Source: Halichondria panicea
Lineage: Eukaryota; Porifera; Demospongiae; Suberitida; Halichondriidae
NCBI RefSeq assembly: GCF_963675165.1
Contig: NC_087377.1
Span: forward strand, 5,642,042 to 5,706,041
DNA length: 64,000 bases
Direction of reading: 5' to 3'
Below, piece after piece: positions 23,470 to 36,165 of the stretch. A program made the translations under genes and the position numbers. The stretch's first letter is position 1. The number at the start of each line of letters is the position of its first letter. Below the pieces are notes generated by a model. It had not been told where the DNA came from and made no database searches. It saw nothing but the letters and a program-made list of their open reading frames with translations.

Positions 23470-24900
23470 TCGTTAGTTTTGCGAAACCCTCAACGACATG
23501 CTCCGAGACCGCATTGTTTGTGGATGTCGAGACAAGAAGCTCACCTTTGACAAAGCTCTGGCTGACTAGCCACCAGAAATCTCTCAGGACAGAACGCGTC
23601 TGTAAACCGTCTATTGGACACCCGTCGACGCAAGCCTCCACCCCCTCGGGAAAAACCTCCCCCCTTCATCCGGCAACTACGTGCAAGTTTCGCACAAGCA
23701 CTTGTCACTACTGCAAGAAGCAAGGGCATATCTCAAAGGTCTGCAGAAAGAGAACAAGAGACTCAAAAGCAGACAAAACTGCATCTTGGTTCTGATGATG
23801 ATGAGGAGGACACAGATGAGTACAGCTTGTTCTACTCCTCCGCTGGCCGCACTCAGCCAATCACTGTACCTGTTACTCTCAATGGACTGGATACTACCAT
23901 GGAAATCGGAAATTGACACAAGTGCAGCCCTCTCCTTGATGAATGAACACACATACCGATCGCTAAACGGAAGCCCCCCTTCAATCCGGCTCAAGACCTA
24001 CACTGGTGTGCATGTAATGTTCTGTATCAAGCACAGCAGGCTGATTTGGATCTCCTTGTTGTCGCTGGCAAAGGACGCTCTTTGCTAGGATCGAGTACAA
24101 GCCACGACCAGACCATGCCAATGCTGATGCTCCCAGAATGTGCCTGACCGGCTATCAGCATGCTGGAATCCCTACCAGTCACGGCAAAAGAAATCATATC
24201 CTGAACAGAGAAGTATCCGGTCCTCTCTCGAGTTCGCCGTATGCTTTCTTCTGGCTGGAAAGACAACACCGACGCAGAACTCAAGTATGTTGGCTTCTGG
24301 CTAGAAAGACAACACCGACGCAGAACTCAAACCCTACCAGCAACGACACACTCAACTTAGCCTCCACGATGGCTGTGTCATGTGGGGAAGTCGCGTGGTT
24401 ATCCCACCTCCAGGAAGGGAGAGAATTGTCGAGGACTTCACAAAGGAAACCCGGGAATCTCAACATTACCTTGATGACCAGCATCTTCGCCCTCACTCTA
24501 GAATATACCACCCTTCCCACTTGGCGAGCCCTGACGCAGTCGCCCACAGGAACCCTAGACAGCGGAATGCCGTCCGCAGCCACTATTCAGGCCCTTGGAC
24601 TACCCACCTTCCAATCTGACTCCTCCCCAACCATGCTCCTGCCCTCCTCGGCCAGGATCCAGCCCCCACCCCTGGTCCCCGCCCATCCCACCTGCCCCCA
24701 CTATCAACCCTCTCGCGGAAATTCCAACCAGTCCCCCAAACTACAGTACACGGACCTCTCGGAGCTGCTGCCCGATCAACTTCACTCTAGCACATCAACC
24801 ATGCACTGACCCCCAACTCGTCGTTTTCCGCTGGGAAGGCCAGAAGAAGCGCAAATGGCAAATCACCGATATCGCTTGCAGCTGTACATGCTAATCCTCT
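23470..24900 (+). pseudogene. Decayed Ty3/Gypsy-type retroelement (gag, protease, integrase fragments)
   Basis: Fragments in the expected order but in shifting frames: a gag piece (LNDMLRDRIVCG, about 23484-23540), a CCHC zinc knuckle (C-x2-C-x4-H-x4-C at 23704-23745, CHYCKKQGHISKVC), a protease-like EIDTSAALSLM (about 23910), then an integrase N-terminal region (CVMWGSRVVIPPPGRERIVE, about 24377-24435). Reverse transcriptase and RNase H are absent, apparently deleted. Proline-rich degenerate sequence ends it. No LTR pair was identified. The region is clearly more GC-rich than its surroundings. It is not functional. Confidence 0.75.
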
Positions 24901-24959
24901 CACATTAATTTCGTATCAATTATTTATGGTAAAGGCAGCAAAAAAGTTCAGGTACCCCT

Positions 24960-25310
24960 CATGGCTGTACTACGACACAGAGTTCCAGAAATGGGCCGCC
25001 ACAATACACTGCCCATCATTAATACACAGTTGTACTCCGTCACCTTTACTGGACAAGGCAACTCCGTATCGTGGTGGTACCCAATATGCCAGGTAGACAG
25101 AGGAAACTACACCTTCGATTACCCACGGTACCACCGTCCCACCCTCGGCCCCTACTGCCACCAGCCCCCAGACCACCAGTGGAGAGCTATAATGCGCCTG
25201 GCGGAAACTGCTAATTCGGCCTCTCCTGTCGCTACCCTCACAAGTGTGCAGCATGCGGCGTCCACGGACACCCGGAAACCCGCTATTTGCTGCGTTTCTC
25301 ACAATGCTTA
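24960..25310 (+). pseudogene. Possible second retroelement gag scrap with zinc-knuckle-like motif
   Basis: Between 25220 and 25300 one frame reads HKCAACGVHGHPETRC, a C-x2-C-x4-H-x4-C spacing. The surrounding sequence has stops in every frame and is unusually GC-rich. It may be a further gag remnant of a DIRS- or Gypsy-like element. Evidence is limited to this motif. Confidence 0.35.
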
Positions 25311-25879
25311 TTATGCTTCATTCTCATTATAGGCCTATTTCCCTCATTATGCTTGTTGCTTCATTATTACGTTTCTCATTAGGCCTTCTTCATTATTATG
25401 CCTATTGCCTCATTATGCTTTGCTATACTTACCTTTGCGCACTCGATGTATTAATTCCTTGGGGGTAGGACATTCGTCCGATGGGCTATGACTGTTGGCT
25501 ATATAGGCCACCTCTTTACCCCCAAGTACTTAATTAGGGGAGCAACAGAAACGTTTAATCATTATCTAATTAGCGAGGTTGCACTCCTCCAATTAATTAG
25601 AGGGACTTCCTAACCATAATAACGGCCTTCAGTCATGGTCCGGCTCACCCTCCAAGGAGCGTTGCGGTAATGGGTAGCTGTACTCAACGCTGACAGCAGT
25701 ACCTAGAGCGATATATAACTATGTAGTGGTAATGGTATCTAGGCTTCCATATTTATTACTCGGTGTAGATTAATCTCAGTCAATCGAACAGATGGACATA
25801 ACCATCATGAATACTGATTATTGTTGCTGCAATTCAGAGACACCTTTGCGAGAATGGATGACCTGAGATTTCAACGAAA

Positions 25880-26640
25880 ATTGTCCTGACTTTGATATGC
25901 TTCGAAAGAGCGAGAATGAAGCAACTGACGAAGAAAGGTGTCGGCATATAAGGAAGCATGCTCAGCTGATCACTCCCGAAATGGAGGAGAAATTGTGGCG
26001 TTTTACTGGTGAAGGTTTAATAAACATTGTTTTCTGGTATGTTTGTAGGCACAGGGATCTTCAGAAAGACCAGTTCATCAGATGACAATGGAAAATTTAT
26101 CCGCTTTGTTGGCAAGAGCTGCAAGAACTGGCAAGGAGGTTTACACCAGCGAAAGATTCAACCTAAAGACCTCCACATAATAATTATTATAATTATGCAA
26201 AACCCGGCCTTGAAGAGAGATGTGTGGTCTCTTCTTTCTGCTACTATATGTCACTTATCCCAGTGGATGGTCCCTTCTCCAATACCACTATTCATTGTCA
26301 GAGACAGAAGGCCCAACTTTTGTGGAGCAGATGCGTAAGTACAAGAGGCCCTTTTGACCTGACCGTTCGCTCAAAACAATACTAAGGAATATGGGTTCTA
26401 ATCAAACACCTTCCAGAATTCAGAAGGCTGGTGAGTCTCTGGTAAAGTGTGTGATACATTTGAAACACAAACTGCCCTACACGTGCGTAGTGAAAGGCAT
26501 CCATACCCAGCCGCCTTTGATCGAGGGACTATTTCAACTGACATATTTAAGAATGTATCCAGCCTTCTTTCAAGTTCAAGTGTGGCAAATTGAAACCACT
26601 CCAGGCCTGCACTTCTCAAGAATACAACAATGGAACATTT
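25880..26640 (+). pseudogene. Tyrosine-recombinase (Crypton / KIAA1958-like, DUF3504) relic
   Basis: Frame fragments follow the order of this family: LITPEMEEKLWRFTGEGLIN, then a region with GKSCKNWQGGLHQRKIQPKD, then (frame change) ERCVVSSFCYYMSLIPVDGP, then a tail with FDRGTISTDIF and SSLLSSSSVAN. The K(N)..GGL..R...PKD and CV...Y.SL.P..GP motifs are typical of the Crypton-derived recombinase domain. The catalytic R-H-R-Y set cannot be assembled because of stops and indels. Confidence 0.6.
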
Positions 26641-26769
26641 AGTTATATATAATTATTTGTGTCTTCTTAGCAACCTTCAAAAGAAGCCATGCAAATTCAG
26701 TGTGGGTGTTTGGACTAACTTTTGTTAGGGCATGCATAGACATGAGCGGCAGTTTGTTTTTGTATATCG

Positions 26770-26960
26770 TATAGCGGGTAATTTTCGGGGGACAAAATAT
26801 TCGTGGTTCAGCAATATTGAGACATTTCGTGGGTAATATTTTCGTGGTTGCTGCTTGCACTGCAGGTAAAGGTAGGCAAGGTCGCTTCATTCGTGGGTAA
26901 AATATTCGTGGTCAGACCTCCAACCACGAATATTTTGCCCCACGAAAATTACACGCTATA
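26770..26960. mobile_element. MITE with GGTAATTTTCG/ATATTCGTGG termini, copy 2
   Basis: TATAGCGGGTAATTTTCGGG then ACAAAATATTCGTGG at the left is mirrored at the right by CCACGAATATTTTGCCCCAC then GAAAATTACACGCTATA. It is 191 bases and shorter than copy 1 at 11638 because it lacks the internal head duplication. The shared inner text includes GGTAAAGGTA and AGGTCGCTTCATT. Confidence 0.85.
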
Positions 26961-29370
26961 CGGTACCACTGCACCTTGGGTATGGAGTGCATGGTAGAAA
27001 AAATAAAGATAATCCCAGCTTGTCTTGTTCCATATCTCTGACAATCACATTCCTGTATGCATTCATTAACATAATAATTGTGATTATAGCTCTCTCCAGG
27101 AGAGACAATTATGGTACGACCTGGAGGATGTGAAATGAGCTACTGCTGGGCTATTAGTTTTCTGGAAAAAACAGGGTTCCAGAATCGTTTGTCTCACAGC
27201 GTAGCAGTTGAGGAGCTCGGGACCTTCATATTGTTCAGACTGAGAGTGATTACTGGGTATAATTATATGCAACTTCTATATTATAACCATAATTAGTATA
27301 AATAATAACTTATCGACACTTTTCACATTTCGTATAATTATAGTATAATTATAGTGGTATAATTATGACATACTACAACTGTGTAGTGATGCCATGGAGA
27401 GCTACAGAAAGCATCATCAATGGCGACAATTATAGCTGGGAATCCAACGCAAAATTGCTTCACCATGTAGTTGGCCGTTACGTCTTTCCTTTGGACGCTC
27501 TCAACGACTTCACTATAATTTTATTATGACCTAGAAGTTGTTTCATTTGCAAAAAATAATTATGGCATCACTACCAAGTGCAAGTGCTGAGGAAGTTCCA
27601 ATGGAAATAGAAAGTGTGCACGTGTCTCCTCGAATTTCACCAGAGGACGGACACCTGCTAGACAACTTACGTAATAACTCATTGTTTCGTGTGTCAGAGT
27701 AGTATCATTGCTTTTACTAGAAAGAGATTTAGCTATTGGTGATCATCCTCAAGATGCAGTGAGTTATGATTATTTCATGTACTGAGTATAAATTTAATGC
27801 AACTTTAATCTTTATACAATGTTGCTAGGAAAGGGAGAGGAGAAGAAAGGATTATTAGATGGAGTTAAAGAACAAGGCGGAAGAGAAGAGGAGAGGCCGC
27901 AGCAAAGTGCATGTATAGCAACAGCAGGGCGGGCCTTGATAGTACGTGTGGAGTAAAGGCGTTCATTTACAAAAAGTAAACAGTGTAAGAGGATGTTAAA
28001 TACTTGTGCTATGTACACACAACTTCCTTTATATCACGTTCAAGGATGCTTTTTGCAACGAGAAAGAAGATGAGCTGGCTAAAAGAGCAACGAATATGGC
28101 AGACTGGATAGCATCTAAATTGAGAACCAAGAAGTTTGTGACCCCAGATATTTACTCCTTTTTAGGTGGTGCAAGCAAACGCAAGCAATGTTGTGACAGA
28201 TGCAGAACTCGCTCAAGGGTGTAATTTACATACAGGGTATCAAAACCATGGAGATTACAGTTCACTTGTCCTTGACAGCGAAACTTGATGATCACAAGTA
28301 ATGCAGCGTACTCTCTACTCTTACCAGGGAACGTCAAAATTTAAGACTCGTGGTAAGAAGGCAGGAACCTGGGTGGAAATTATAAATGAAACCCCATAAT
28401 TATAATCATGTTTTTAACAGTTGAATTACATGACAAAAGTATTGATGTTACTCTAATCGGAAGCGGCATGCAGCTATCTCAATGCAGAAACAATCCTGTT
28501 CTGGAAAACCCTGCTATGAAACGGGTGCTGGAATTTAGTGTCTCAATAACGCATGCATGCATGATGATTATGGATTCATGTGCACTACGTATAAAAGAAA
28601 AAGTGGGCTGCTGGCGTTTTGACACTCTCCTCGTACCAAAACAACCTAAATTAGTTCATACAGCATAGAGGACAAAAGCAACTATTTCCATCACCATGAA
28701 AAGAAGATGATGACAAATAGGAAGAACCTAAAGTATCACACCATCATTATCGTTAAACTTTTCATCTATCTATCACATAAAGTATCAGGTCATCGTTATT
28801 TTGTTATTCTACGATGTCATATCATTATTATTGTTCAATTATAATTATAATGATGCTGTTATTAAATAAACTAGTGCTATAGGGTGCGCTCTACACTATT
28901 GGGTGACCTATGGCGATTTGCAAAATAATGCTTCGTTCTCGAGTTATGCCTACTTGGAATACCATTGCAGCCTTTTCCGAAGAGTGCGTATGTTGCTACT
29001 CTACTTAGTACATTACCACGATAGCTATTGGTAGCTGCAAGACTAGCAAAAGAGCTGCACACGTACACACGGCCATTCTTTTTAGAGCCCCCCTCTTTTG
29101 GAAAAATAAAGGGGCGTGGTATAATTATTTTTGCGCATGCCCAAGTCATTTACTGGTGTTTTGAGAGCAAAAATCTTCAATCTTCCTTAATCCTTGGTAA
29201 AATATTGCAAGAGACTATTCGTACATAGAAAATTGTATATGTCTTTCTTTGTTTACAGATACTTATTGAGCAGGCAGCGGACATAAATATTCAAGTCGAC
29301 GATCTTACAACACTGGGCAAGCCCATACCTTTCCATTAATAAACTTTATAAACTTTCAGTATAATTATTA
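26961..29370. other. Degraded repeat-rich stretch, no gene recognised
   Basis: Several open fragments exist but none matches a family I know. One at 28045-28220 (NEKEDELAKRATNMADWIAS) has exon-like character. Another near 27562 starts MASLPSASAEEVPMEIESV on slightly different reading. All lack start, stop and splice consistency. Most probably these are scraps of transposon accessory genes. Confidence 0.35.
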
Positions 29371-29399
29371 TGATCGAGTAACAGTTACTGCCATCAAAG

Positions 29400-29660
29400 T
29401 TGAAACACCTGTAACAGTGGTAACTGGATAGATGAAACAAGAAGCGACGAATCAGGAAATATATCATTGACATTGTGGGAAGATGCGCCTTACAGAAAAT
29501 GTTTCATATCAGTTGAGTCGGGTACAAGTCCACGAGTTCTCAGGCAAACAGGAACTTACCTATCCAGCATTTGGTGCATCTGCCACACTTATTAACGACT
29601 TAGAAAGTATCTGTCCAACTCAAAGTAATCCGGAAGATGAAGTCGAGACACTGGTACAGA
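29400..29660 (+). pseudogene. RPA-like OB-fold fragment
   Basis: Reading with one frame change gives DESGNISLTLWEDA followed by RLTENVSYQLSRVQVHEFSG and then LTYPAFGASATLI. This is the beta-barrel order of the second DNA-binding OB fold of replication protein A (G.I.LTLWE ... Y.L....V..F.G...L...). Such RPA-like genes are often carried by Helitrons and other animal repeats. A stop and frameshift near 29430-29480 indicate a relic. Confidence 0.5.
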
Positions 29661-29839
29661 CCAGCGCACTAAAGAACCATCAAAAATCACTGAACGCCTC
29701 TATATACAAGATCAAAACGAAGATAACTATCTTCTCAGAGCATACACTTACATCTTACAGAGATTTATGGGACTGGGAAACCTATATCATCAAAGTCGTT
29801 GACCAGTGCCCCACCTTTCGATCTAAAATATAACAAGTA

Positions 29840-32390
29840 TCATGTCATAACTTATATATCTCGTTAATTTATTAATTTATACTTGCTGTTCTCATATCAT
29901 TGTTAACACTTATCAGTTAATACTTGTTACTTCTCCCTATTCATGACATCAATGCACTGATTTTGTAGTGATTCTTGCACGCATGTCTGACTATACTATG
30001 CGTTCAATAATTTATTATCTGGCATTTTCATTTCCACTAGCTCTGCCACAATTTCTTCGCCGAGGCTTTCATTTGGTGCTTTAAATTGAGGCAATAGTCA
30101 AATCTTCTGACTTGCATGTACTTAACTGATTTTGTCTTTTGTAATCTAGCCGAATCACCGACTACTGCTGTAACTTGAAGCTCCCAACACTACCACTCCC
30201 TGTTTGTTTCCATGCCCTAAAGATAGACCGAGTGCCTCAAATATAGCAATATGCCTGAGGAAGCTAGTGCTGACTTGAAAGTGTTGTGCTGTTGAAATCT
30301 GTGAATGGTGCCTTGCTGAACAAGATGGAAATGATGGGCTGTACAATACTGGTCAGATGGTGTGTATATGATTATGCATATGACGTGCCAAAAATAACGT
30401 TTACCTATGCGGACTTCCTACTACTAAGGGTTCCTAAGTCATCGCCTGAGTGTTGCGAGGACACGACCTCATAGGACATTGGCTAAAACTTGATATTAGG
30501 ACTAATCAATCAGGTGGTAATGTATGCATATCATTATGGAACAATGAATAGCATAATTATTGAACATAATTTTGTGACTATTGGAGCAACCATCGAATTG
30601 ACTGCGAAACTCTGTTGTCTCTAAAGTACTTTAAATCTCCGGTCCCTCAGTGTACAACGGGAGTTCACAAGGAGGAAGAAGAAAATATCACTGTGCTTTA
30701 TGGAATATATACCATAATTTTTATTGGCTGCACTGGTTCGCTCGAATGTACAGTATGTGAGGGTGGTTGGGTTTGGAGGAAAGTTAGGATACCTTGCCAA
30801 TGAGGAGATGTTTGCATCGATTCCAACAGAATGCGGTACCTACCCAACACGTGGGACCTTGGGTACACTATCCCTGCTGATTTTCCACCTTGGAGAATAG
30901 GTCCAGAAGTCGACAACTAAAGCCTTTGTAGTTGCTCTGCAACAGATTATGGACATACAATAGTTACTGTTTCCAATGCTGCAAACTTGTCGAAAAAGTA
31001 GTTTTGTTGTTTGTCCAGACCATTGTCCGTGATTTCATCAAATTTCTGGAAAACTTGATTTCGTGCATTACTTTCACTTTCTATTTGTCATCTCCACGAC
31101 AATGTAGCATCCAGATATCTATAGGTCGTCCCATTGACTGATTCGTTGACAACCTAACGTTTTCAAGGGCCGCTGTGTAAATGTGTTAATACCAATGCTT
31201 TGGTAACTCTCTAAAAGCCGGTGTGTTCGTGGCATATTGACAAATCATGGAGAAGGGTCTATTACACAATTACAATTTCTTGTATATAAATGTAGGCAGA
31301 GAAGTGGATGTACCTAATCAGTCCTCCATTCAGGCATTCGATTGTGTCACAAATTGATTGCATCTTCACAGGAATGAGGGTGCAGGTATATACGTTTTGC
31401 CCCATAACAATAATGATAATTTATCCATGTATATAATTAAAATTGTTCCAAGTGATGATAAGAAAAAACTTTTCAAGTGCATCTACACTTGTGCAACAAA
31501 AGTTCATCTACCAAAATCCCTGACTCACAAATCTGCAAGTTTTCAGAATCGGAGTTCATAAAAATTTATTTAAAATAATAGTCATAATAATAATTCAATA
31601 AACTAATATTATGTTGAATGGGGCAGATTCTCTTCGGTGTGTTACAAGGTCCACCCTACTAGACTCCGCCCACGACAATCGGTATATTTCCGGATCACGC
31701 ACGAACAAATCCTGCGCAAGAGCTAATGAATTCATTGTAGAGAAAAGTATATTATTGTGTTTATATAGCTCGATCTACATGCATTCCACAAAGCCAGACT
31801 CACAAAACGAATCAATTTAAAATAAAAAAATTAATAAGCTGTAGCAGCATAAATGAAAAACTCTCCATAATTATTACTTAAATCTTTCTAAAGTTACAGA
31901 AAATCACAAACTTATTGACACAGAATTCAAATTAGCCAGGCAAAGTACATGTACATGCTCTAAAGAGTTAGAAAAAAAGAAAGAAAGCGAAGGTCCATGC
32001 GCTGTTTTTGAAAAAAAAATGTTGATATGTGTAAATTCCTAATAATGTTTTTCCTGTGGTCCTGGCCTTATGGCAGTTAAAAGAGTCCCCAATCCATTGG
32101 GGGTGGGATGATGGTGATTCTTCAGTAACTGATAAAGTATGTGTTTCTAACAAGACATGAAAGGACAACAAAGAAAAAACAGGAACAATTTTTTATTGTA
32201 TTTGCCCTGCTCAAATGATTATTGTCTAGTTGGGAGACAATTGGGGGTATTGGGGGTACTGAATGTGGCCAAGGAAGCTCTACGAAAGCACTCAATGTCA
32301 GGCTGCTGCTAATCGCAACAATGTTCTTAGGAGTCTGTGCATGTGTGCAGGCATTAATTGTTACACTTGACTAGCAGCAACGTAGTGTGT
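29840..32390. other. Low-complexity AT-rich stretch, no gene recognised
   Basis: No multi-exon gene, tRNA or recognisable element terminus could be supported. Short open frames at 30155-30346, 30615-30803 and 31611-31820 are not family members that I can name. Confidence 0.35.
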
Positions 32391-32559
32391 CCCTTACAGA
32401 AATGTTTAAGTGCAACACGTATGCTGCACACATGCAACAACAAGTGCTGCACGTGTGCAAAGGAATTTTAAGTGTGACACAAGTGTGTCATGAGAACGTT
32501 TTTTTACTGTTATCATGCTCATATGCCACACACGTGTAGTTTGCACACGTGTCTATTGC

Positions 32560-33060
32560 ACGCTTTCTGCACGCACATGGTAGGTATACAAGCAAATTGC
32601 ATACAAGCCACACGCGTGTGCTTTGCACGCATGCTAACTGCACACGTTCCACACACATCTAGTTAGTATACAAGCAAATTGCATACAAGCCACACGCGTG
32701 TGCTTTGCACGCATGCTAACTGCACACGTTCCACACACATCTAGTTAGTATACGAGCGAACTGCATACAAGCCACACACGTGTGCTTTGCACGCATGCTA
32801 ACTGCACACGTTCCACACACATCTAGTTAGTATACGAGCGAACTGCATACAAGCCACACACGTGTGCTTTGCACGCATGCTAACTACACACGTTCCACAC
32901 ACATCTAGTTAGTATACAAGCGAACTGCATACAAGTCACACACGTGTACTTTGCACGCATGCTAACTGCACACGTACGTTCCACGTACACATCTAGTTAG
33001 TATACGAGCGAACTGCAAACAATTAATTATAGCCATGCACACACGTGTACTTGCACGTTC
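32560..33060. repeat. Tandem subterminal array of about 82-bp units
   Basis: AGTTAGTATA recurs at 32661, 32743, 32825, 32907 and about 32995, giving periods of 82, 82, 82 and 88, with a diverged unit before and after. Each unit carries a palindromic CACACGTGTG (or CACACGCGTG), TTTGCACGCATGCTAACT and a CACGTTCCACACACATCTAG segment. These are probably binding sites for the element's own proteins, by analogy with other CACTA-type elements. Confidence 0.85.
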
Positions 33061-33217
33061 CATATATGAGCGAACTGCATATACGTGTACCTGCACGCAT
33101 GCTAGCTACTATAATCAAATAGTTATATATTATATTATTATAATTATCGACAATAAAACAGTCAACAATAATAAAATTATAAAGATCAACAGCTAGCTAG
33201 TAAAGGTGACATTATAA

Positions 33218-35988
33218 TTAATCTTTTTCAAATGTGTTGACTAAACTAGTGACATATAACATCTCATCAATTCCAATAGAAACACACTTTCCAAGCACAT
33301 TTTCTGCTTTAATAACGATTAGTTCATTTTTTGGCCTAACAGAAAAAAAATTTTTTATTGTGAGAGGAATATCATCAAAGGGCTTGCTACATTCATAAAC
33401 ACGTATTATTATAAGCGTCGACAACTGGTTTTCGATGTCTGCTTGAACAATTTTTTGTACTTGCCCATAAGAAAAACGAGAGTGCATAAAATACACAACC
33501 GAATCACATCGCTTTTTGGTCTGTGAAAATTGTTTGGTGCTATATAGTTGTCGATTACTCCGAACTCTTTGGTACTGGTTGCAAGAGCTTGAGCACTGTG
33601 GAAAAAATGCATCTAAAGCCCGTTTTTCTTGATCAGTAAATTCTTGCAACACAATCTTTCCCAACACAATCGTCTTCCGTGAATATGGCAATAATGATGC
33701 CCCTCCGACTAACTCTTTCACAAATCGCAACTCTTCAAGTTTACTTCCAGTTGGAAATACTTCACACGTTGGAATAGCTTGAATCATGTTGTATGTACGC
33801 ATACACTGCAAGGCAATTCCTTGTGTCCCGTGCAGATTTTTTAACAAGAGGCCATTTACTCCCTCAAAGGAAAAACAAGAATAAGCCCATAGTGGACCTA
33901 GCTCTTCAACGGTGGATGTCAAATGCAGCAATGAATGGACATTAATGCCCATGTGTTGTTCTCCGTACAAAGATCCAAACTTTCTGCAGAACAGATCCAA
34001 GCACACCTTGCCCTCTTTTAAATCGGAAGCAGTAATGTTCTCACTAAGGAACATTCGAAGTGTAACAACTAGCAAAGAGAAGTGTTGGAAGTAGTCGAGT
34101 GGTAGCACCCCTAATAACAATGGCAACGAATAGTACAAAAGGAATGACCTATACTCTGATGCCTTCCAATGCTTTCGGTCGGACAATGAGCGTGGAATTC
34201 GAGAAATATCGGAGGGTGGTTGAATTGAAGTTAGCCTTCTATCAAGTAAGCCGATTAAACCACCAATGTAATATCTCTCATGCTTGTGCTCTGTTGTAAG
34301 CCACAAATTTAACATGCGCTTTGCTATTCCAAGAAGGCAACCATGCATGTAGTCGATTCCTGTACCTCTAATAATGTCAAAGTGCCTCAAACAAGTAAGC
34401 CATGACGGCCCTAACACCCCATTTTTTGGTTCTCCTGATGTTGCTACGTATTGGATATCTTGGATTGTTTGTTGTTTTGTTCTTAAAGGTCCAGTTGGAT
34501 TTGATGAAATGTATGGGTAAACATGTGTTCTTCTGTTTGGTCCAAGGGTGAATGTACTTCCTGGCTGCAAGCATTTTGAGCACCCATAGAAGCCATTAAA
34601 TTGCCGAAAGTTTTGCACAATGCATTTGGCAGGAAGATCGCAAGTTCCAGCCAACAGTACACACTTGACCACAAAGCTCTCCGAAGCGTCCCAGGCTTTA
34701 ACAAGTAGACCTTCAGTTTCCAGCTTTGATAGACAAGTGTAAAAAGGCCTAAGAAAAAGCTTCATGTTAGGTTTTTTCGATCCAAACCAAAGGCCTGCTA
34801 ATATAACATTCTGCCACTTCATCCTTAGTCTATAAGGAAGCTCGTTTATGATGAAATACAGGGGCCATATCGCATTGTTAGATGATTTAAACACAGGGAT
34901 TCCATCAGTATTCCATAATAGTGATATATTGCCTGGTTTTGATAGAATTCCATCATTCTTCTCCAAATTCTTGTAGACAGATCCATCATAAACGTCACAG
35001 ATAGTATTTGCATGCTTATTTGGACGTTCAAATCGGTGATTTATTTGTTCAAGGAATCCTGGTCGGCTGAACATGTCTTGAAGATGTTTTTCCAGCGGAA
35101 GTTGAACAAAATATGACACTTCTGACTTGGAACTAAAATGTCTGGTGCAAGCTGGATTTGGGCAAGTGTGGATGTCTTTCTCAAGGGCAATACTACAGGC
35201 TGGGCAAAAGTGGTGTCGGATAATATCTGATTGTTTTATGTTCAGTAATTTGTAGAACTTGTACAGAGTTTTCGGGAGAATGTGTGATGGGAGAAGCAAT
35301 GTACCAATTAATGAGAGTAAATCTTCAAGAGCTTCGTTTGACAGCTTGTGGTTAACAACAAAAGCCAGAATAAGTATCAAAGCTACATGAAGGGAAAAGG
35401 AGGCCTCTGGATAGAGAGGGGTATCTACCGATGGTGCATCTTTAATGCCGTCGGTAATTCCATCCTCAGGCAAGTTGTCAGCTTCTAACAGGTCGTCAGC
35501 AATCTCGTCCTCGAGCAATGGTGCATTTTCTAGCAGGTCGTCAGCAATCTCGTCCTCGAGCAATGGTGCATCTTCTAGCAGGTTGTCAGCAATCCCGTCC
35601 TCAAACAATGATGCATCTTCGTCAGTAATCCCGTCCTCGAGCAATGGTGCATCTTCTAACAGGTCATCAGCAATCCCGTCCTCGAGCAATGGTGTTTCTT
35701 TAACAGAGGAACTAGGGCCAGCTATAGGTAAAATTAAATTAGCAGTGTGCATGCATGCACATGAATGCAGCCTTACTAAAAGAGCTTTACATGGGCTTGG
35801 CATAGTTAATAATTAGTACACATACCATATTAAACTCAAGCCACTCTATAGGATATAGTTAATAGTTAGTACCACGTACCCTGACCAGGTAGACCAAGCC
35901 ATCGTTTTGTGCTTTTTGGCATTTCTTCAAGAGGATTGTCACTTTTAAGGTACGCATTATATCTCCTTCTCTTTTTTGATTCCATCAT
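33218..35988 (-). CDS. Transposase_21 (CACTA/EnSpm-type) transposase, 870 aa
   Basis: Two exons on the minus strand: 35988-35880 and 35721-33218, joined in phase across an intron with GTACGT donor and CTATAG acceptor. A start inside the intron is possible but would add an unsupported leader. The N-terminus is basic (MMESKKRRRYNAYLK), then an acidic tandem repeat of LLEDGIADD-type units (about 47-118). A zinc ribbon follows (CPAC...CPNPAC, Cys 209, 212, 223, 228). The catalytic core has WNTDGIPVFKSS (Asp 309), GLWFGSKKPNM, a GCSKC pair, DYMHGCLLGIAKR (Asp 493) and FEGVNGLLLKNLHG (Glu 656), the expected DDE set of this family. It should cut and join the element ends. No stops or frameshifts, so it is possibly active. 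Confidence 0.88.
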
Positions 35989-36165
35989 ACGTACCTCAGA
36001 AACTGCTGCAAGACTTAGGTAACTTTAATTAGAACTTATATATCTTAGCTAGCTAGTTGCTGGTGATCAATGTGTGCAGGATGAGTGCAGATGTTTCTTG
36101 TTCACATGGTAACACAGTGGCAGCTGCAACATTTTTGAATCTTATTTGTTGGCAAGCTTGGAAGT
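35989..36165. promoter_or_regulatory. Divergent promoter region between transposase and BEN genes
   Basis: Only 177 bases separate the two start codons. The segment contains an AT-rich TTATATAT (about 36036-36043) usable in either direction. I cannot assign transcription start sites. Both genes are likely expressed together from here. Confidence 0.45.

Noticed and set aside
27415-27475. Possible second KDZ core fragment (ATTATAGCTGGGA shared with 57719)
   Set aside because: Shared text is short and the translated frame does not continue with the family motif.
34099-35816. Plus-strand open frames opposite the transposase
   Set aside because: They are shadows of the well-supported minus-strand gene. 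The one at 35445 merely mirrors the acidic repeat.
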